Origin: Undaria pinnatifida
Lineage: Eukaryota > Sar > Phaeophyceae > Laminariales > Alariaceae
Length of the DNA: 64,000 nucleotides
Direction of reading: 5' to 3'
Assembly (NCBI GenBank): GCA_012845835.1
Contig: JABAKD010000009.1
Coordinates: 7,219,413 to 7,283,412 of the forward strand
Below, in pieces: positions 1 to 11,893 of the stretch. The position numbers and the translations under genes were made by a program. The notes under the pieces were generated by a model. The model was not told the origin of the DNA. It saw only the letters and a list, made by a program, of their open reading frames with translations, and did no database searches. How positions within the stretch are numbered: the stretch's first letter is position 1; each line of letters starts with the position of its first letter.

Positions 1-779
1 CCTCCCCCGTCCCGCCCCGTCCCGTCCGACCCCTTGGCCTGTGTTCTTCATCTGTACTTGATCTTCTCCCCACGTCATAAGCGCCGTCTCGTGTTCGCTG
101 TTGCTGTTGTTATGGCCGTCTTCATCATTCCCGATATCGTCATCCATATCGTTTTCGTTAAATCTCTTTTTTTGAAGTATCTACGTATTTAAATGTGTCG
201 GTGTCCTTATCCTTGCCGTTATCGTTATGGTTGTCGTTGTTCTTACTGTTGTTATCGTTATCGTTATCGTTACCCTTATGTGTTACCGTTATCGTTACCC
301 TTATTGTTATGGTTATCGTTACCCTTGATTGTTATGGTTATCGTTACCCTTGATTGTTATCGTTGTCGTTACCCTTATTGTTATCGTTATCGTTACCCTT
401 ATTATTATCGTTATCGTTACCCTTATTGTTATCGTTATCGTTACCCTTGATTGTTATCGTTGTCGTTACCCTTATTGTTATCGTTATCGTTACCCTTGAT
501 TGTTATCGTTGTCGTTACCCTTATTGTTATCGTTATCGTTACCCTTATTATTATCGTCATCGTTACCCTTATTATTATCGTCATCGTTACCCTTATTGTT
601 ATCGTTGTCGTTACCCGTATTGTTGTATTATCGGTATCCTTGACGTTGTTGAAGTCATTGCCGTTACCCCTACCGTTGTCGCTGTCGTTGTCAATATCGT
701 TATCTTTATCGTTATCGTTATCGTTATCGTTGCCCTTACCGCCACCCTTATCGTTTCCATTATCGTTATCGTTGGGAAG
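1..779. repeat. DDX54 intron with GTTATC/GTTACCC minisatellite
   Basis: Bases 1-190 are pyrimidine-rich and show no gene. From about 200 to 775 the + strand is a degenerate array built from GTTATC, GTTGTC and GTTACCCTT units. It runs directly into the exon acceptor at 779. The long frames seen through it are products of the repeat, not genes. Confidence 0.85.
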
Positions 780-3700
780 CCTGGCGTTCCTCACGTGCCG
801 GAGCGCGGACAAACCAGCTGCCGTACTGTTCCTCCTCCGGGAAGTGATACCGGCGGAAGACATGACCATCGTCTTCGTTGCCACCCGCCACCACGCCGAG
901 TTCCTCCATGAGGTAAAGTTGGCGGCATGCGTGATAGACGGCGCCGGGGGGGCGGGGCGGGGGCGGGGGGTCGGAAGGCACTTGGCGCCAGCCGGGGGGG
1001 GGGGGGGGGGGGGGGATAATGCTAATGACCACGGCGGCTTGTGTCGCATGTTTTTGGGGTGAGCATTTCTTGGTGAGGCTGGAGTTTGCTGTAGAAATAG
1101 CGAGGGTGGGCAGCCTGCCACTCTTTGAAGAAAAGCCTACGTACACACTCTAACAAAAACAACGAGTCCTTTCTGTACTCGCAGTATTTTTCTGTTCGAA
1201 TGTTTTGTGCGGGGACTCGTCTGTTGTTTTGTTATAAGTTGCTTGTTTTTTTTTTCGGTTCCCTCTCATTTTCGTTGTTTTTTCTTAAATTTTGTGTCCC
1301 TCTCACACAGAATTAAGCTGTACGCTCGTGTTGGGGTGGGCGGTGTTATTTGCTGGTTTAATTGGCGCGGTGGCTCCTTTGTTTTCGTTAGTTTTCAGGA
1401 GCTTTTACCCCCTTGTCGACCTGTACGTATATGTATTCCGTTTGCTTTGCTCATGCTGCCGCTGTTGTTTTTGTTGTGCGTTCGCGCATCCTCCGCAGCT
1501 GCTGAAGGAGGCTGGCACGATGAGCAGCGTGGTGTACGGAGCCATGGACCAGGAGGCGAGGTCTATCCACCTCGACAAGTTCAGGAAGGGCAGGGTGAGC
1601 CCGTTGACGCCCCTTTGACAGACCGCTGCTGCAAGAGATGTCACGCGTGTTACGGTGGTGTAGAGGTAGCACTGTTTCGACAAGTATTTTCGTTGTGACC
1701 AGTCTCCTCACCCCCAAGGAAACTAGGCAACATTGTTTGGAAACCCCGGTCTTCTCACCCCCAAGGAAACTACGCAAACATGTTTTGGAAACCCAGTTGC
1801 GTTTCGTAGCTATGGGCTGTATTTCCTTAGATCATGGAAAATGTTCATCGAGCGGAGAGAGCAACACGGTTTCTCGAATTCGAGTTTTGGGGGTGAGGTA
1901 TGGATCTCCACAAAATGAGGAGCCCCCCCCAAAAAAAATGAAGAGGCTATGGTACGATCATACCGTTGCGTTGGACATACATATTCCACGTTCGCACCAA
2001 GAATTTCCACCTAAGGAACGAGGGTACAGTTAGTGCTCAGGGAATGCCACTGCAAGGAATACCCCATACTACTTCTAGGGCTATGCACGGGTCATGAACC
2101 GGGCCCGCGGATCGGGCCAGGACGGTTGAAAATTCTCGCGGGTCGAGTCGGGTCGGGTCGGGTCGGGTCGGGTCGGGTCGGGTCGGGTCGGTTCAAGAGA
2201 TGTTCGAAATCTCACGGGTCGGGTCGGGTCCGGTCGGGTCTGGAAGTTTCCAAGTATCACGGGTCGAGTCGGGGCACCCTGACCAGATCCAACAAGCGAG
2301 CGGTGATCCGACCCATGAGAAGCCCTGTTTGCTTCCATGTAGTTTGTCCAAAAGAAGTGCGAGTCCTATTGGTCCGAAAAAAGTTGTTGCGCATTCGGCG
2401 ACTGCGCCGCAAGAAACATCCCACACGAGCGACTCCGGGTACGTTTCCCCCTACCCAAAACGTGGGTTCATACTCTGAAGGGGCTGTGCTTTCGGCTTAA
2501 GTTTCACCCCTCGAGGGTTGAGCTTTTGAGCTTAGGTTAAATGACCGCGAGAGATTTGAGAGTTTTGGATGATTTGAGGAACTTTTAATGCGTTTGAGAC
2601 CCTCGGGGGTTGAGGTTTTGAGCTTAGCTTAGGGCCCAGATTAACGAAGAGCACGGAAAATCGTAATTCGATTTTTTTTTTTAATGAAGAATCCACGAAA
2701 ATTTCAACTTTGGTTCTTATCAAGGAACGGCGTAGTGCGTTCTAGGAAATACAAAAATTAAAAAAACGCAAAAGGGTCAACGAACACCCGTGGGCAACGA
2801 CCGAGGCGAGCGATGGCTCACGTCCTCCCCGGAGCGCCGCGGCTAGCGGCAGATCGTTTTGGCCGGCAGCGGCTTGGAGGCTATGGCTCTAGGCGTCTCT
2901 TGGATGGGCTGGCGCCACCCCGCCGCCCGACACGGGCAGCAGCGACGGGGATATAGCGGTCGAACTTCTGAGCGAAATCATAATGTGGTAGTTGGTCGTG
3001 CAACTTTCGAGGTGCAGGGCGACGAAAAACTGGATTTGCCGCGGTCTCGATTGTTTTCGAAGCGTCGCAGGCGGCCCACGCTGTGCTAAGGACCTTCGGA
3101 GGCCGCGCTGCGGCTGCTCCGGTGGTCCTACCTCTCGCAATGGTGGCTTCTCGCCTCTCAATCAGCCGACGACATGGCACCAATTCGCGTGGCCGGCTTC
3201 GGTTACACAGAACAAGCCATGTCTAGGTGGACAAACTCCCCAAATTGAATTTCAATTTTCGACGAAATTCGACCGAGAAAGTCTTTTTTTACTTTGTTGA
3301 ATTTGAATTTTCGTAATTATTCTGAGAATGCCTGCTTGGTGATTCATTTATTGACCAATCAGATGCAATTCAATTCTAAGAAAAAAAATCGAAATTCGAT
3401 CTGGCAAGTTCCTCGTTAATTCGGGCCCTTAAATGACCGTGAGAGATTTAAGAGTGTTTGATGATTTGAGGAACTTTTAAAGCTTTTGAGATGTTTGATA
3501 GGTTTGAGAGCTGTGGGCTTGCAGCAGGAGATCCTAGGCATGCTTTGAGTAGGAGGTTCTACCTGAACCTGCCGTAGGAATTCTAGCGTATGGGTGTGGC
3601 ATGTTTACTGTGGCAAGCCTGTGGCGGGCAGAACTGCTGTCTGCGACCGGGCGAGACTCTTCGTTCTAGCGTGATGGTTGAGCTTGTGCTGCCCCCTATT

Positions 3701-4601
3701 TTTTTTTTGCCGCTCAGGTGCTCTGTCTGTCTGTATGCCTTTATGTCTCTCTTTGTCTCTCCCTCCCTCCCTCTCCCCCCCCTTTCTTCCCTCCCTTTCT
3801 CCCTTCCTGTGTGCGTGTGTCAACGAATGCCGTAGACGAAGCTGCTTGTGGTTACCGATGTGGCCGCCCGAGGAATCGACGTCCCGCTCCTGAACAACGT
3901 GATCAACTACGCCTTTCCTCCGGCTCCGAAGCTGTTCGTTCACAGGGTGGGCCGTGCCGCTAGGCAGGGAAGGACGGGAACGGTGAGGGCCGCAATGGAC
4001 AACCGCTGCTGTAGTGCGGCGGTGCCATCCGGGTTAGGTTGTTGCCGTTGGTGACGGTGGTGGTCGGTGATAGGTGGTGGTGGTGGTTGTGATGCTGGCG
4101 GTGGTGGCTGTGGTGGTGGCTGTGTTGTTGTTGTTGGTGGTGGTGGTGGTGTTGGTGTTGGTTTTGGTGTTGGTGTTTGTTGCTGTGGTGGTAGTTTGGT
4201 TGTTATTGTCATTGTTGTTGTTGTTGGCCGTGGTGGTGTAACCTTTGAAATGCCTGACACCTTGCGTTTCTTATGCATGCCCCCCCCCTCCCCCTTCCCC
4301 CCCCCCAACCTCTTTTTGTTTTTTTTGGCTTGACCAGGCGTTTTCCATCGTCGACCCTGAAGAAATGCCGCACATGCTGGACCTACACCTTTTCTTGGGC
4401 CGCAAGCCTGTCAACGTGTACACGCCTCCTGTCGGGGACGACGGGGACGGAAGCGGAACCACAATCGTGGAAGGCGTCGGCAAGGGCGAGGGGGAGGAGG
4501 TAGGGGGTGGGCGAGCGGAGGGCGAGGGAAAGGCGATCGTGGGGTATGATGTGTCGGAGCTTACGCCGGATCTGGTCCACTACGGGAATTTTCCTCAACA
4601 G
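780..4601 (+). CDS. DDX54: DDX54 exons 1-4 of window: helicase C-terminal RecA-like lobe
   Basis: Exons 780-912, 1499-1594, 3836-3982 and 4338-4601. They read continuously from [20 protein letters not shown] through motif IV ([11 protein letters not shown]), [21 protein letters not shown], motif V ([19 protein letters not shown]) and motif VI ([14 protein letters not shown]), then [19 protein letters not shown]. In DEAD-box helicases motifs IV-VI bind RNA and the ATP gamma-phosphate, and the two arginines of HRVGRAAR are both present. Exon 4 adds a Gly/Glu-rich insertion of about 35 residues before [16 protein letters not shown], which fits the family's variable post-helicase segment. Confidence 0.93.
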
Positions 4602-7600
4602 GTGGGTTTTCTCATCTATGCGCGTTGGCTATCGGGATGAAATGGACGTACACTACGATAGAAGTAGCTTTTTTTTGGCGAAAAAAAATGTTTTTCTGAA
4701 CGATGGGGCTAGTTAACCCCTTCAGAGCCCCCAAACCCCTCCCTATACTAAATCCAAGTAATTTTGTCCCCGACAACGGGTTTCCAGTTGCAAAGGCATT
4801 AAACCTTTTAGGGCCCCAAGGCCGTGCCCTATACTATCTCCAAGTAGTTTCGTCTCCAAAAATGGGTTTCCCAGTTGTACAGGCGTTATAACCCCGAAAT
4901 CTTTTCGGAACGTTCATCTTTTCTTCCGAAATGGTTTGTTTTTGTGTACTATTATTCCCAAGTAGTTTTGTTTGTTCATCGGGCTGCGCTTTCGTTGTCT
5001 TTCCTTCGTCGAAATCAGTTTTTGCCTTAGAGGGCTATAGTATTAATAGTATACTACTAGTAATACTACTAGTAATAGGGGTATACTATTAATAGTATAT
5101 TTTCGAAGTAGAGCTCCGAAAGTGGTCAGGAGCCTCGGAAAAAAAATGGGTTTGTACCGCTGTATCTACGGTAGCATGTGTCGAGGGGGGGGGGGGTGGG
5201 GGGGGGGAGCGGGGAGAGGGGAGGAGGGGGAAGGAGGAGAGGGAAGAGGGGAGGAGGGGGGAGGGAGGGGGATGGGGGGGGAGCGGGGAGAGGGGAGACA
5301 AGAGGAGGGAGGAAAGGGGAGGGGGAAGAGGGGAGGAGGAGAGGGGGAGGGGAGGGGGGGAGGGAGGGGAGGAGGAGAGGGGGAGGGGAGGGGGGGAGGG
5401 GGCGGGGAGGTACCCGAACGATGTTGTAGATACGGCGCTGTTGGCGGAGGGGTTGGAATGGTGAGGGTTCCACTGCTGTACCGCGGTGGCACCGTTCCGG
5501 GCACCTCGCTCTTGCTGCTATTGTCTCGCGCTCTCATCGCTGCTGTCGCCCCTTCAACTTTACAGGAATACAGTCATGCGACACTGCATGTAACCCCTGT
5601 AGAGCCCCAAAACTTTTCCCTATACTAATCCCAAGTAATTTTGTCCCCCGAACCCCCGAAACGGGTCTCCAGTTGCAATGGCGTTAGGTGCCCGGTATGC
5701 TACTGCTGTGTATGAGTATGTACCGGGTATGGCGTATTTTCTGGTTGTATGCAGATTGTAATGTAGTAGTACGAAAGCCATTTCTCCGGCTCGCGGTTCG
5801 AACCTGCTTGCTGCCCCGAGCGTCTTATAATGCCGCTCTGCTCGGAAGTAGAAATCAAGTTTTTTATTTCATTGTTAGTGTTCGAAGAGGTTGTTAATAT
5901 TTCCGGGCAGAGCGGTATACGTTTGGCGTACCATCTCGTCTTGACTGCGGAAGCGCTCTTATGCCCTCCCACCACTGCAATGTTAATGTTTATTTTGTGT
6001 TGAAAAGGTGATGGACGACGAAAACGAGTCGCTGAAGGAGCTATTGGAAAGGTCAGGCTCCAACCTCGCCGGCCTTCATCGGGTAAATGAACTTGCGGTG
6101 CCGTGTCGTGTCGTGTAATGTCGTATTTTGACGTTTGCATGTATGTTGATTTGTTGGTGCATTGATGCATTTATTGGTGTGTTGATGTTTGCATGTATGT
6201 ATCGGCGAGTTGGTGCGGTGGCGGTGGCGGCAGCGGTGACACTAGAAGTAGCCGTAGCAGGTGCAAGTTGCAGTAGCAGTGGCAGTAGCAGTGGCAGTAG
6301 CGGTGGTGGGTGGTTTAGCAGTGGCATTGGCAGGAATGGCGACAGTGGCAGTAGGCGTGACAGCTGTGGCCGTAATATCGGGCGTAACAGTAGCAGAGGC
6401 AGTAGCAGTAGGCACAATAGCAAGCTTAACAGTAGCAGTATCGACAGCAGCCGTGACAGTATTCCTAACATTAGCAGGAGCAGCAGAAGTAGCACCATCA
6501 TCTATAGCAGTATCACCCCTCATCGCAGTCATAACGCCTCCCCAAAACTCCCCCGTAACAAACCCTCTACGTCCCCCAAAACGCATCTGTGTATACTTAC
6601 CGTCTGCCGACGGTCAGGTGTGTCAGAACGCGATGAAGCAGTACAGGAGGACCAGGCCGGACCCTTCTGGTCGTGCCATCATCAGAGCCAAGCTCCTGGA
6701 CAGGGGGGAGACGCACCCCATCCTTGTCAAGTTTGAGGCAAGGGGGATGCACTCTGCCGCCGCGCACGCCGGTCGCAACGAATTTTTGAGGGCGATGTCT
6801 AGGTGAGGGACGGTTTGGGTCAGGGTAATGTTTGGGCCGGGTTGGGTTGGGTGTGCTTCGGTTACATTCGGGTGGTGTTAGCTTTGGGTTGGGTTTGCTT
6901 GGGCTGGGGCTGGGGCTGGGGTCAAGGGGCAACGGAGTGGTGAGGGCGATGTCCAGGTGAAGGGTGGGTCGATCGGCTAGCGTGGTGTTGGGTTGGGTTG
7001 GGGTGGGTTGGGTTGGGTCTATTGTGTTGGGTAAAGAATGGGTTACGATTCGGTTAGAGTTGGGGTTTAAGACCATATTTTGGTTTGGTTAGGTTGTGTT
7101 GGATTTGATTAGGTTACGTTAGGTTGCTGTTCCCTTACCTTTTCATGCTCACCTCAACAGCGCCTCTTTGGGTCACAGCGTATCTCCACCACCGCCCCCG
7201 CTGCCGGTGTTGCCGCCCCTATCTCTGCTCTGCCGCGTATACATACACAACACAACCGAAAATCGAACACAGCTTCCGGCCAAAGGAAACCATTTTCGAG
7301 CTGCTCGGCGGCGGTGGAACCGTGGCTAAGGGCGACATGGAGGAGGTCATGGGGGCGGTAAGAAAGAGGGCCCGCGTGCACCGCCTCCTTACGAGAAACG
7401 AAACTACACCGGGGGTAGAGGAGGCGAGGACAGCGGCCTCGGCCAACGTTGAAACCCCTCCTCCGCAACGAGACGGAGAACAAGGGGGTGGGGCTGAGGA
7501 GGGAGATAGTAGTGGTGGTGGTAGTCAGGGTGGAAGGGAAGGGACCCCGTCTGAGGCGGTGGTGAAGGGAGGGGATAATTCCGAGGGACGCCCGGGTTTG

Positions 7601-10600
7601 CCGGCGGATGGGGGCGGAAGCGTGTCCGCGAAAAGCAGCAGCAGCAGCATTAATGGCGGCGCGGCGGAGGCGATGGACGTGGAAGACAGGCAGGAGGAGG
7701 AAGGGGTGAGGGGAAATATTTCTGCCGCTGCCGGCACTAGAATAGGCAACGGTAATGGCGGTGGTGGTGCTGCTGCTACGGTGGGGGTAAAACGGAAACT
7801 ATCCCGCTTTGAGCGGAAGCGGGCGAAGAAGCTGGGCAAGGGCGGCGGGGGGGAGGCGGCACACGCGAAGGGGGGAGGGGACGCGTTAGCTGGCTTGGAG
7901 GATGAGTTGGACGAGGCTGCTGACGGGACGGGCGGGGGAATGGCGGCGGTGGGAGGCGCGGGGGAGGGGGGAGTTATGGGGAATGGGGGTCCCGGGCGGT
8001 TCGCTGATAAGTCATTCTACATTGGCTACGGCACAACGTAAGGAAAACGTGGCGTTGTTGTGGTCGTGCTGCTGTAGGGATGGTCCATGGCCGTGTGATG
8101 GGTTGTCTATAGCATGTTGTGGTGTACCCGTGGACCCGATGTTTTTGTCATTTTGATTTGAGTGAACAGTGTTGCAGCTGTTCAGTTTGGCTTCTGCTGT
8201 TCTTGTTTGTTTCCAGGTACTTGGAAGTACTGTTTGTTGTGTTTGTTTTTGTAGTGTTAATAGAACCGGCTTTCTATTTGGTGGTTGTGTTTTGTGTTTT
8301 GTGTTTGTGTGTTGGATCCCCTCCGACGGGTGCCTTAAGTTGTTGGTCTTCTTCCATTGTTTGGTGTTGTGTTGTGGTCGGTGCTATTGGTATGCTCATT
8401 TTTTTTCTTGTTGTTTTGTGGTTAGTTTTGTTGCTGTTGGTGCGTTTGTTGCTGCTAATGTTGTCGTTTCTGCCGCTGCCGTTGGTATGGTTGACCGGAT
8501 CGTGTTGATGTTGGTAGTCTAAAGTTTTCGCTTTTGCCGTCGTTGCTTTGGCTGTTTTTGGCGTCTTTATTTTCTTTTATTTCAGGGAGGAGTCATCGTT
8601 CGTGGAGGCGGCGCTACAGCCGCGTTCGGTGGAGAAGTCGGCGGATGGCTTCGCCGCGGGCCGTCTCGAGGTAAAAACCAAAAAAACGAAGCACTGAGAG
8701 AAAGGCGGGCAGTCAGATTGACATACCAGTCTGGGCACATGGTTGGACAGGCAGATTAAAAGACGCACATAATGCAGACAGAGGCACATGTTTCTTACGC
8801 CTGGCGTACTTGTTCGTCCTCGTCGTTACCGTTATCACCATCGTATTCACTATCGCCATCGATATCGCTTTCGGTGCCCGCCACCGTTAACGTTAATTAT
8901 ATCGGTATCGTCGCTATCCCTACCGCTATCATTATCGCTATCGTCATCGTTATCGCCATCGGTATCGATATCGATATCGCTATCGCCATCGTTATCGTTA
9001 TAACCATCGTTATCGACATGTCATTGCCATCGTCATCGTTATCGTCATCGTTTTCGTTATCGTTATCGTTATCGTTGTCAATATACACCGCCACCGCTAT
9101 CGTTATCGCTGTCAATGTCGTCGTCATCCTTATCATTATTGCCATCGTCACTGCTACCGCCACCTCTACCGCTGTCGCTCTCTTAGGAGGCCATTCTTGA
9201 CGTAAACCCTGATGAGGCGGTGGACATGGCCAAGAAGCAGCGCCTGCTGCACTGGGATTCCAGGAAGAAAAAGTTCGTCAAGACGACTTTGGCTGAGCTG
9301 AGCGAGGGGGGCAAGGGGGGCTCCAGGAAAATCAGAACAGAGAGTGGTAAGCTGCCCTGCCTGTCGAAACATCTACGCCACGTAATATTATGCCGCACCC
9401 TGTGCCAAGTGCAGCATCATTTTATTCAGCAGTAGTTACGTCACGTAGGATGTATATAATGCTGTGATTTTCGAGCGGTACTGTCGCCCCGATGGTCAAG
9501 TGGTTACCCTCGAATGCTGCTAGAGTTGGCCCTTGAGTTCAAGTCCCACGTGGGTCGGACTTTTGAGTTCATTTGCAAATACAGGAAACAAATCGAAGGA
9601 ATCGAACCCTGAGAGCGCATAGCAGCGTGAGTAAGCGCAAAATCGATGCGGGTCGACGAGGGAAGAACGGGCTGAATCATTCTCGCGATAAAATGAAGGC
9701 GCATACCGTAGTGGGGGAGGGGGGAGGAGAGGCAAGTGCCTGCTTAGTGACCCCGGATCTGCGTTGCATCTAGAGAGCGAGAAGGAGAAATAAAAAGGGC
9801 GGAGATAATTGCAGGGATGGAAAAAAACTAAACAAAATATCGGTACTTGTACAGTACGAATACCGCCTTATTGCTTCAGTTATCCCATCCCCCCCCCCCC
9901 CCCACCCTCGCCGTGAACGCCTCCCATCCTTCTCAAGGCGTCGTGGTGAGAGCTAAAAACGCCCCCCAGGGCGAAATCTATGCCAAATGGAAACGAACCT
10001 CTAACCGTAAGGTCGGGCGGGAAGGCGACGAGGAAGAAGGCCGAGGTGGTGGCGGTGCTACCCCGAACAACACCGGTGCGAGCACCAGCGGAGGTGGTGG
10101 TTGGGGCTCCGGTGGCGGCCGAGGAAGGCGCGGGGGGTGGGGGGATAGCGTTGGAGGTGGTGGGGCGGGTGGGAGTGCGGGTGGGGGGGAAGAGGCGGAG
10201 TGGAAGGGGGGCAAGGCGGGGACGAAGGGACCGGGGGGGAGGGTTGTGCGGGATGAGCTCAAGACGAAGGGGCAGATCCGGAAGTCGAAGGAGAAGGTGC
10301 GGGTGGCGGCGTCAGTTCTCAATTTTTGTGTGTGTTTCATCTTGTTTTTTGTGGCGTTAATAGTGCTTCGTTATGTTGTCATGGTGTGTTATTTTTTTTG
10401 TTGTGGTGCTTTTGGGTTTGTGGTGCTTTTGTTGCATGTTTTTTATGTGTCTTTGTTGCGCTGTTATGTTATGCCTTCGTGTTCAATGATGCTTTGTGGG
10501 GTGGGGTGTGGAGGGTTGGGTGTGGCAACTAAGAAACGCCTTTTGTTTTGCGTTTTTCGTATGCAGATGGGGCAGGGGGGCAGGGGGGTGCTGTCGTTTT

Positions 10601-11281
10601 ACGCGGTCGTGGTCGAAGGCGCGTGCATATGGTCACAAGCGTACGCGTGTGGTTTCATGTGGAAGGGTTGTCTGCGGTTTGGTATAAGAAGCAGAACATC
10701 AGCAGTCGACGTGAAGCCAATTTTGCTGAGGCCTTCGTTGGCCATAGTATGGTGTTGGTTCGTTTCGTGTTTATTTTACGCGTTTCTCGTTTTGTTTTGT
10801 TTTGGGTATTTTACTATGTAGTTGTTATCCATGTAGATGAACTAAAACCAACTACCTCCTCCCCCTTGAGCTCTCTCCGACCTCCGACCCCCCCCCCCCT
10901 CCTCCCTCCCCCCATTCGCTTCTCGCATACACACTGACACGAGCTCACCGCGCTCAAGTATCACTCACCATGTCTTGATTTTTTCTTCCATCGTTTTGTT
11001 TCTCGGCTCTCGCTGGAACGCACCAATTAACCGACCAACGGCTCGCCCGCCGAACCAACGAATCAACTAACCAACGATTCCCCCCCGCCGAATCAACGAA
11101 CCAACGAACGAATGAACGACCCCTCCAGGACGAGAACAAGCTGCTGAAGAACATGCCCAAGGCGAAGAGACGCGCCCTCTTGAAGAAGAAGGAAGAGAAG
11201 ACCGACCCCAGGAAAAAGGCGGTCAAGAGCCAGCTCCAGATGAAGGGACGGACAAGGTCAAGAATGAGGGTCAAGGTCTAA
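780..11281 (+). CDS. DDX54: DDX54/Dbp10-type DEAD-box RNA helicase, 3' part (11 exons)
   Basis: The family is a nucleolar ATP-dependent RNA helicase needed for 60S ribosomal subunit assembly. Exons by splice signals and phase: 780-912, 1499-1594, 3836-3982, 4338-4601, 6008-6082, 6618-6802, 7273-8037, 8586-8670, 9187-9346, 9938-10296, 11129-11281 (stop TAA 11279-11281). All junctions are AG/GT and phase-consistent, giving 806 residues. The order matches the family: helicase C-terminal lobe (motif [12 protein letters not shown], motif [12 protein letters not shown], motif [15 protein letters not shown]), the DLHLFLGR segment, a low-complexity linker, the DBP10CT region ([32 protein letters not shown]) and a basic tail. 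The N-terminal lobe (Walker A, DEAD) must lie left of base 1. The first exon boundary (acceptor at 779) is the least certain. It converges with the methyltransferase gene on the other strand. Confidence 0.93.
1703..1793 (+). repeat. Two tandem ~45-bp copies in DDX54 intron
   Basis: CTCACCCCCAAGGAAACTA followed by a TTGGAAACCC end occurs twice in a row with a few mismatches. Confidence 0.75.
2078..2290. repeat. GGGTC pentanucleotide tract within a G/C-rich element fragment
   Basis: A run of GGGTC units around 2140-2190 is followed by degenerate CACGGGTCGGGTC segments. It begins TAGGGCTATGCACGGGTC, the style of hAT termini. A related tract in inverted orientation lies at 38545-38800. No matching right terminus was seen here. 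Confidence 0.55.
2534..3490. mobile_element. Composite element flanked by ~65-bp direct repeats in DDX54 intron
   Basis: Direct repeats start TTAAATGACCGCGAGAGATT near 2538 and TTAAATGACCGTGAGAGATT near 3429, followed by GATGATTTGAGGAACTTTTA in both. Between them, inverted ends AGGGCCCAGATTAACGA (2631) and TCGTTAATTCGGGCCCT (3413) bound an A/T-rich element with a GC-rich core. No transposase frame was seen. Confidence 0.5.
4602..6007 (+). repeat. DDX54 intron: dispersed 80-bp repeats, TA palindrome and purine tract
   Basis: A unit with CCCTATACTA, CAAGTA.TTT.GTC and GGGTTTCCAGTTG occurs at about 4723-4803, 4804-4890 and 5598-5685. A TA-rich palindromic stretch built on TACTATTAATAGTATA lies at 5036-5101. 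A nearly pure GA tract on the + strand lies at about 5181-5412. Confidence 0.7.
6008..8670 (+). CDS. DDX54: DDX54 exons 5-8: post-helicase conserved region and low-complexity linker
   Basis: Exons 6008-6082, 6618-6802, 7273-8037 and 8586-8670. Recognisable DDX54 pieces are [30 protein letters not shown] (family pattern NAxxQYxRxRPxPS) and [12 protein letters not shown], followed by a Gly/Ala/Glu/Ser-rich stretch of about 200 residues with a basic patch [11 protein letters not shown], then DKSFYIGYG (family FYIPYRP). Exon 8 ([20 protein letters not shown]) corresponds to the acidic/AL segment before DBP10CT. Exon 7 is much longer than the vertebrate equivalent because of the low-complexity insertion. 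Confidence 0.85.
8803..9184 (+). repeat. ATCGTTATCG-type minisatellite in DDX54 intron
   Basis: A degenerate array of ATCGTT, ATCGCC and ATCGTC units runs up to the acceptor at 9186. It is the same family of units as at 200-775 in another intron of this gene. Confidence 0.8.
9187..11281 (+). CDS. DDX54: DDX54 exons 9-11: DBP10CT domain and basic C-terminus
   Basis: Exons 9187-9346, 9938-10296 and 11129-11281. Exon 9 begins [18 protein letters not shown] and holds [13 protein letters not shown] and RKIRTESG. Exon 10 holds [14 protein letters not shown], a Gly-rich insertion and [16 protein letters not shown]. Exon 11 is Lys/Arg-rich ([17 protein letters not shown], ending RSRMRVKV) and ends at TAA. 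This is the DBP10CT signature in the usual order. The donor after SKEK (10297) joins in phase 0 to DENKLLKN, so no exon appears to be missing between 10296 and 11129. Confidence 0.9.
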
Positions 11282-11683
11282 CTCAGCAGCCCCCCTGAGA
11301 AGTACCTGGTACGAGGTAGACGAAGTTATATACCCGTCTTTCGCTGGTCGGTGGTAGTTGACGGGGTTTCTTGCGCGGGCGGTGGCTTATTATTTCTTCT
11401 GTGCTAATGAGTTTTCAAGAGTTTTTTTTTTTTTTTTTTTTCCCCTTGTGTAGTTTCGACATTCCCAGGGGTTTTTAAGCCAACCATATCCCGGCGAGGA
11501 AGCTTGTATACGAGTGAGTACACACCCAACATTTCGGGGACATGCTGCTGGGGAATGAATGAAGGGCTACCTTTGCGGTGGTGTGATATGGTGCCCAGGC
11601 CTTTCAAGTTGGAGCTGCACCTACGCTTTGGGAGAGAAGGTGTTGAGAATTGTCAACAGTGCGGGTTGGTTTCGGCAGTACAG

Positions 11684-11893
11684 CACTGTAGGGGTTCCCC
11701 CGTAAGGCGGTGAGTGTGCGAGAGTCACATGACCGCCTTGTAGAGGGAAGCCGCCTTGTTCGTTCCAGGGTATGAGTGTTATTCCCACAGTCGCGCCAAG
11801 CGAGTTTGACCGCCTTATATCGGGATACCGCCTTATCGGGATACCGCCTTATATGGGGATACCGCATTATCGGGGAACCCCTACTGTGCTAAG
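11684..11893. mobile_element. Short inverted-repeat element (MITE) between the genes
   Basis: The left end GTAGGGGTTCCCCCGTAAGG and the right end, read on the other strand, GTAGGGGTTCCCCGATAATG, form terminal inverted repeats about 205 bp apart. TA dinucleotides flank both ends. Subterminal ACCGCCTTAT units recur. There is no coding capacity. The Tc1/mariner- or pogo-like type is inferred from the TA flanks. Confidence 0.6.

Noticed and set aside
193-911. Long open frames rich in Val/Ile/Leu or Arg/Tyr
   Set aside because: They are translations of the GTTATC minisatellite. Only the part from 780 belongs to an exon.
5700-5830. GGTTCGAACC box suggesting a tRNA on either strand
   Set aside because: No matching D, anticodon or acceptor arms are found around it.
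9484-9563. tRNA-like sequence with A-box-like TGGTCAAGTGGTTA and B-box-like GAGTTCAAGTCC
   Set aside because: The acceptor and T stems do not pair, so it is not a functional tRNA. At most it is a tRNA-derived SINE relic.
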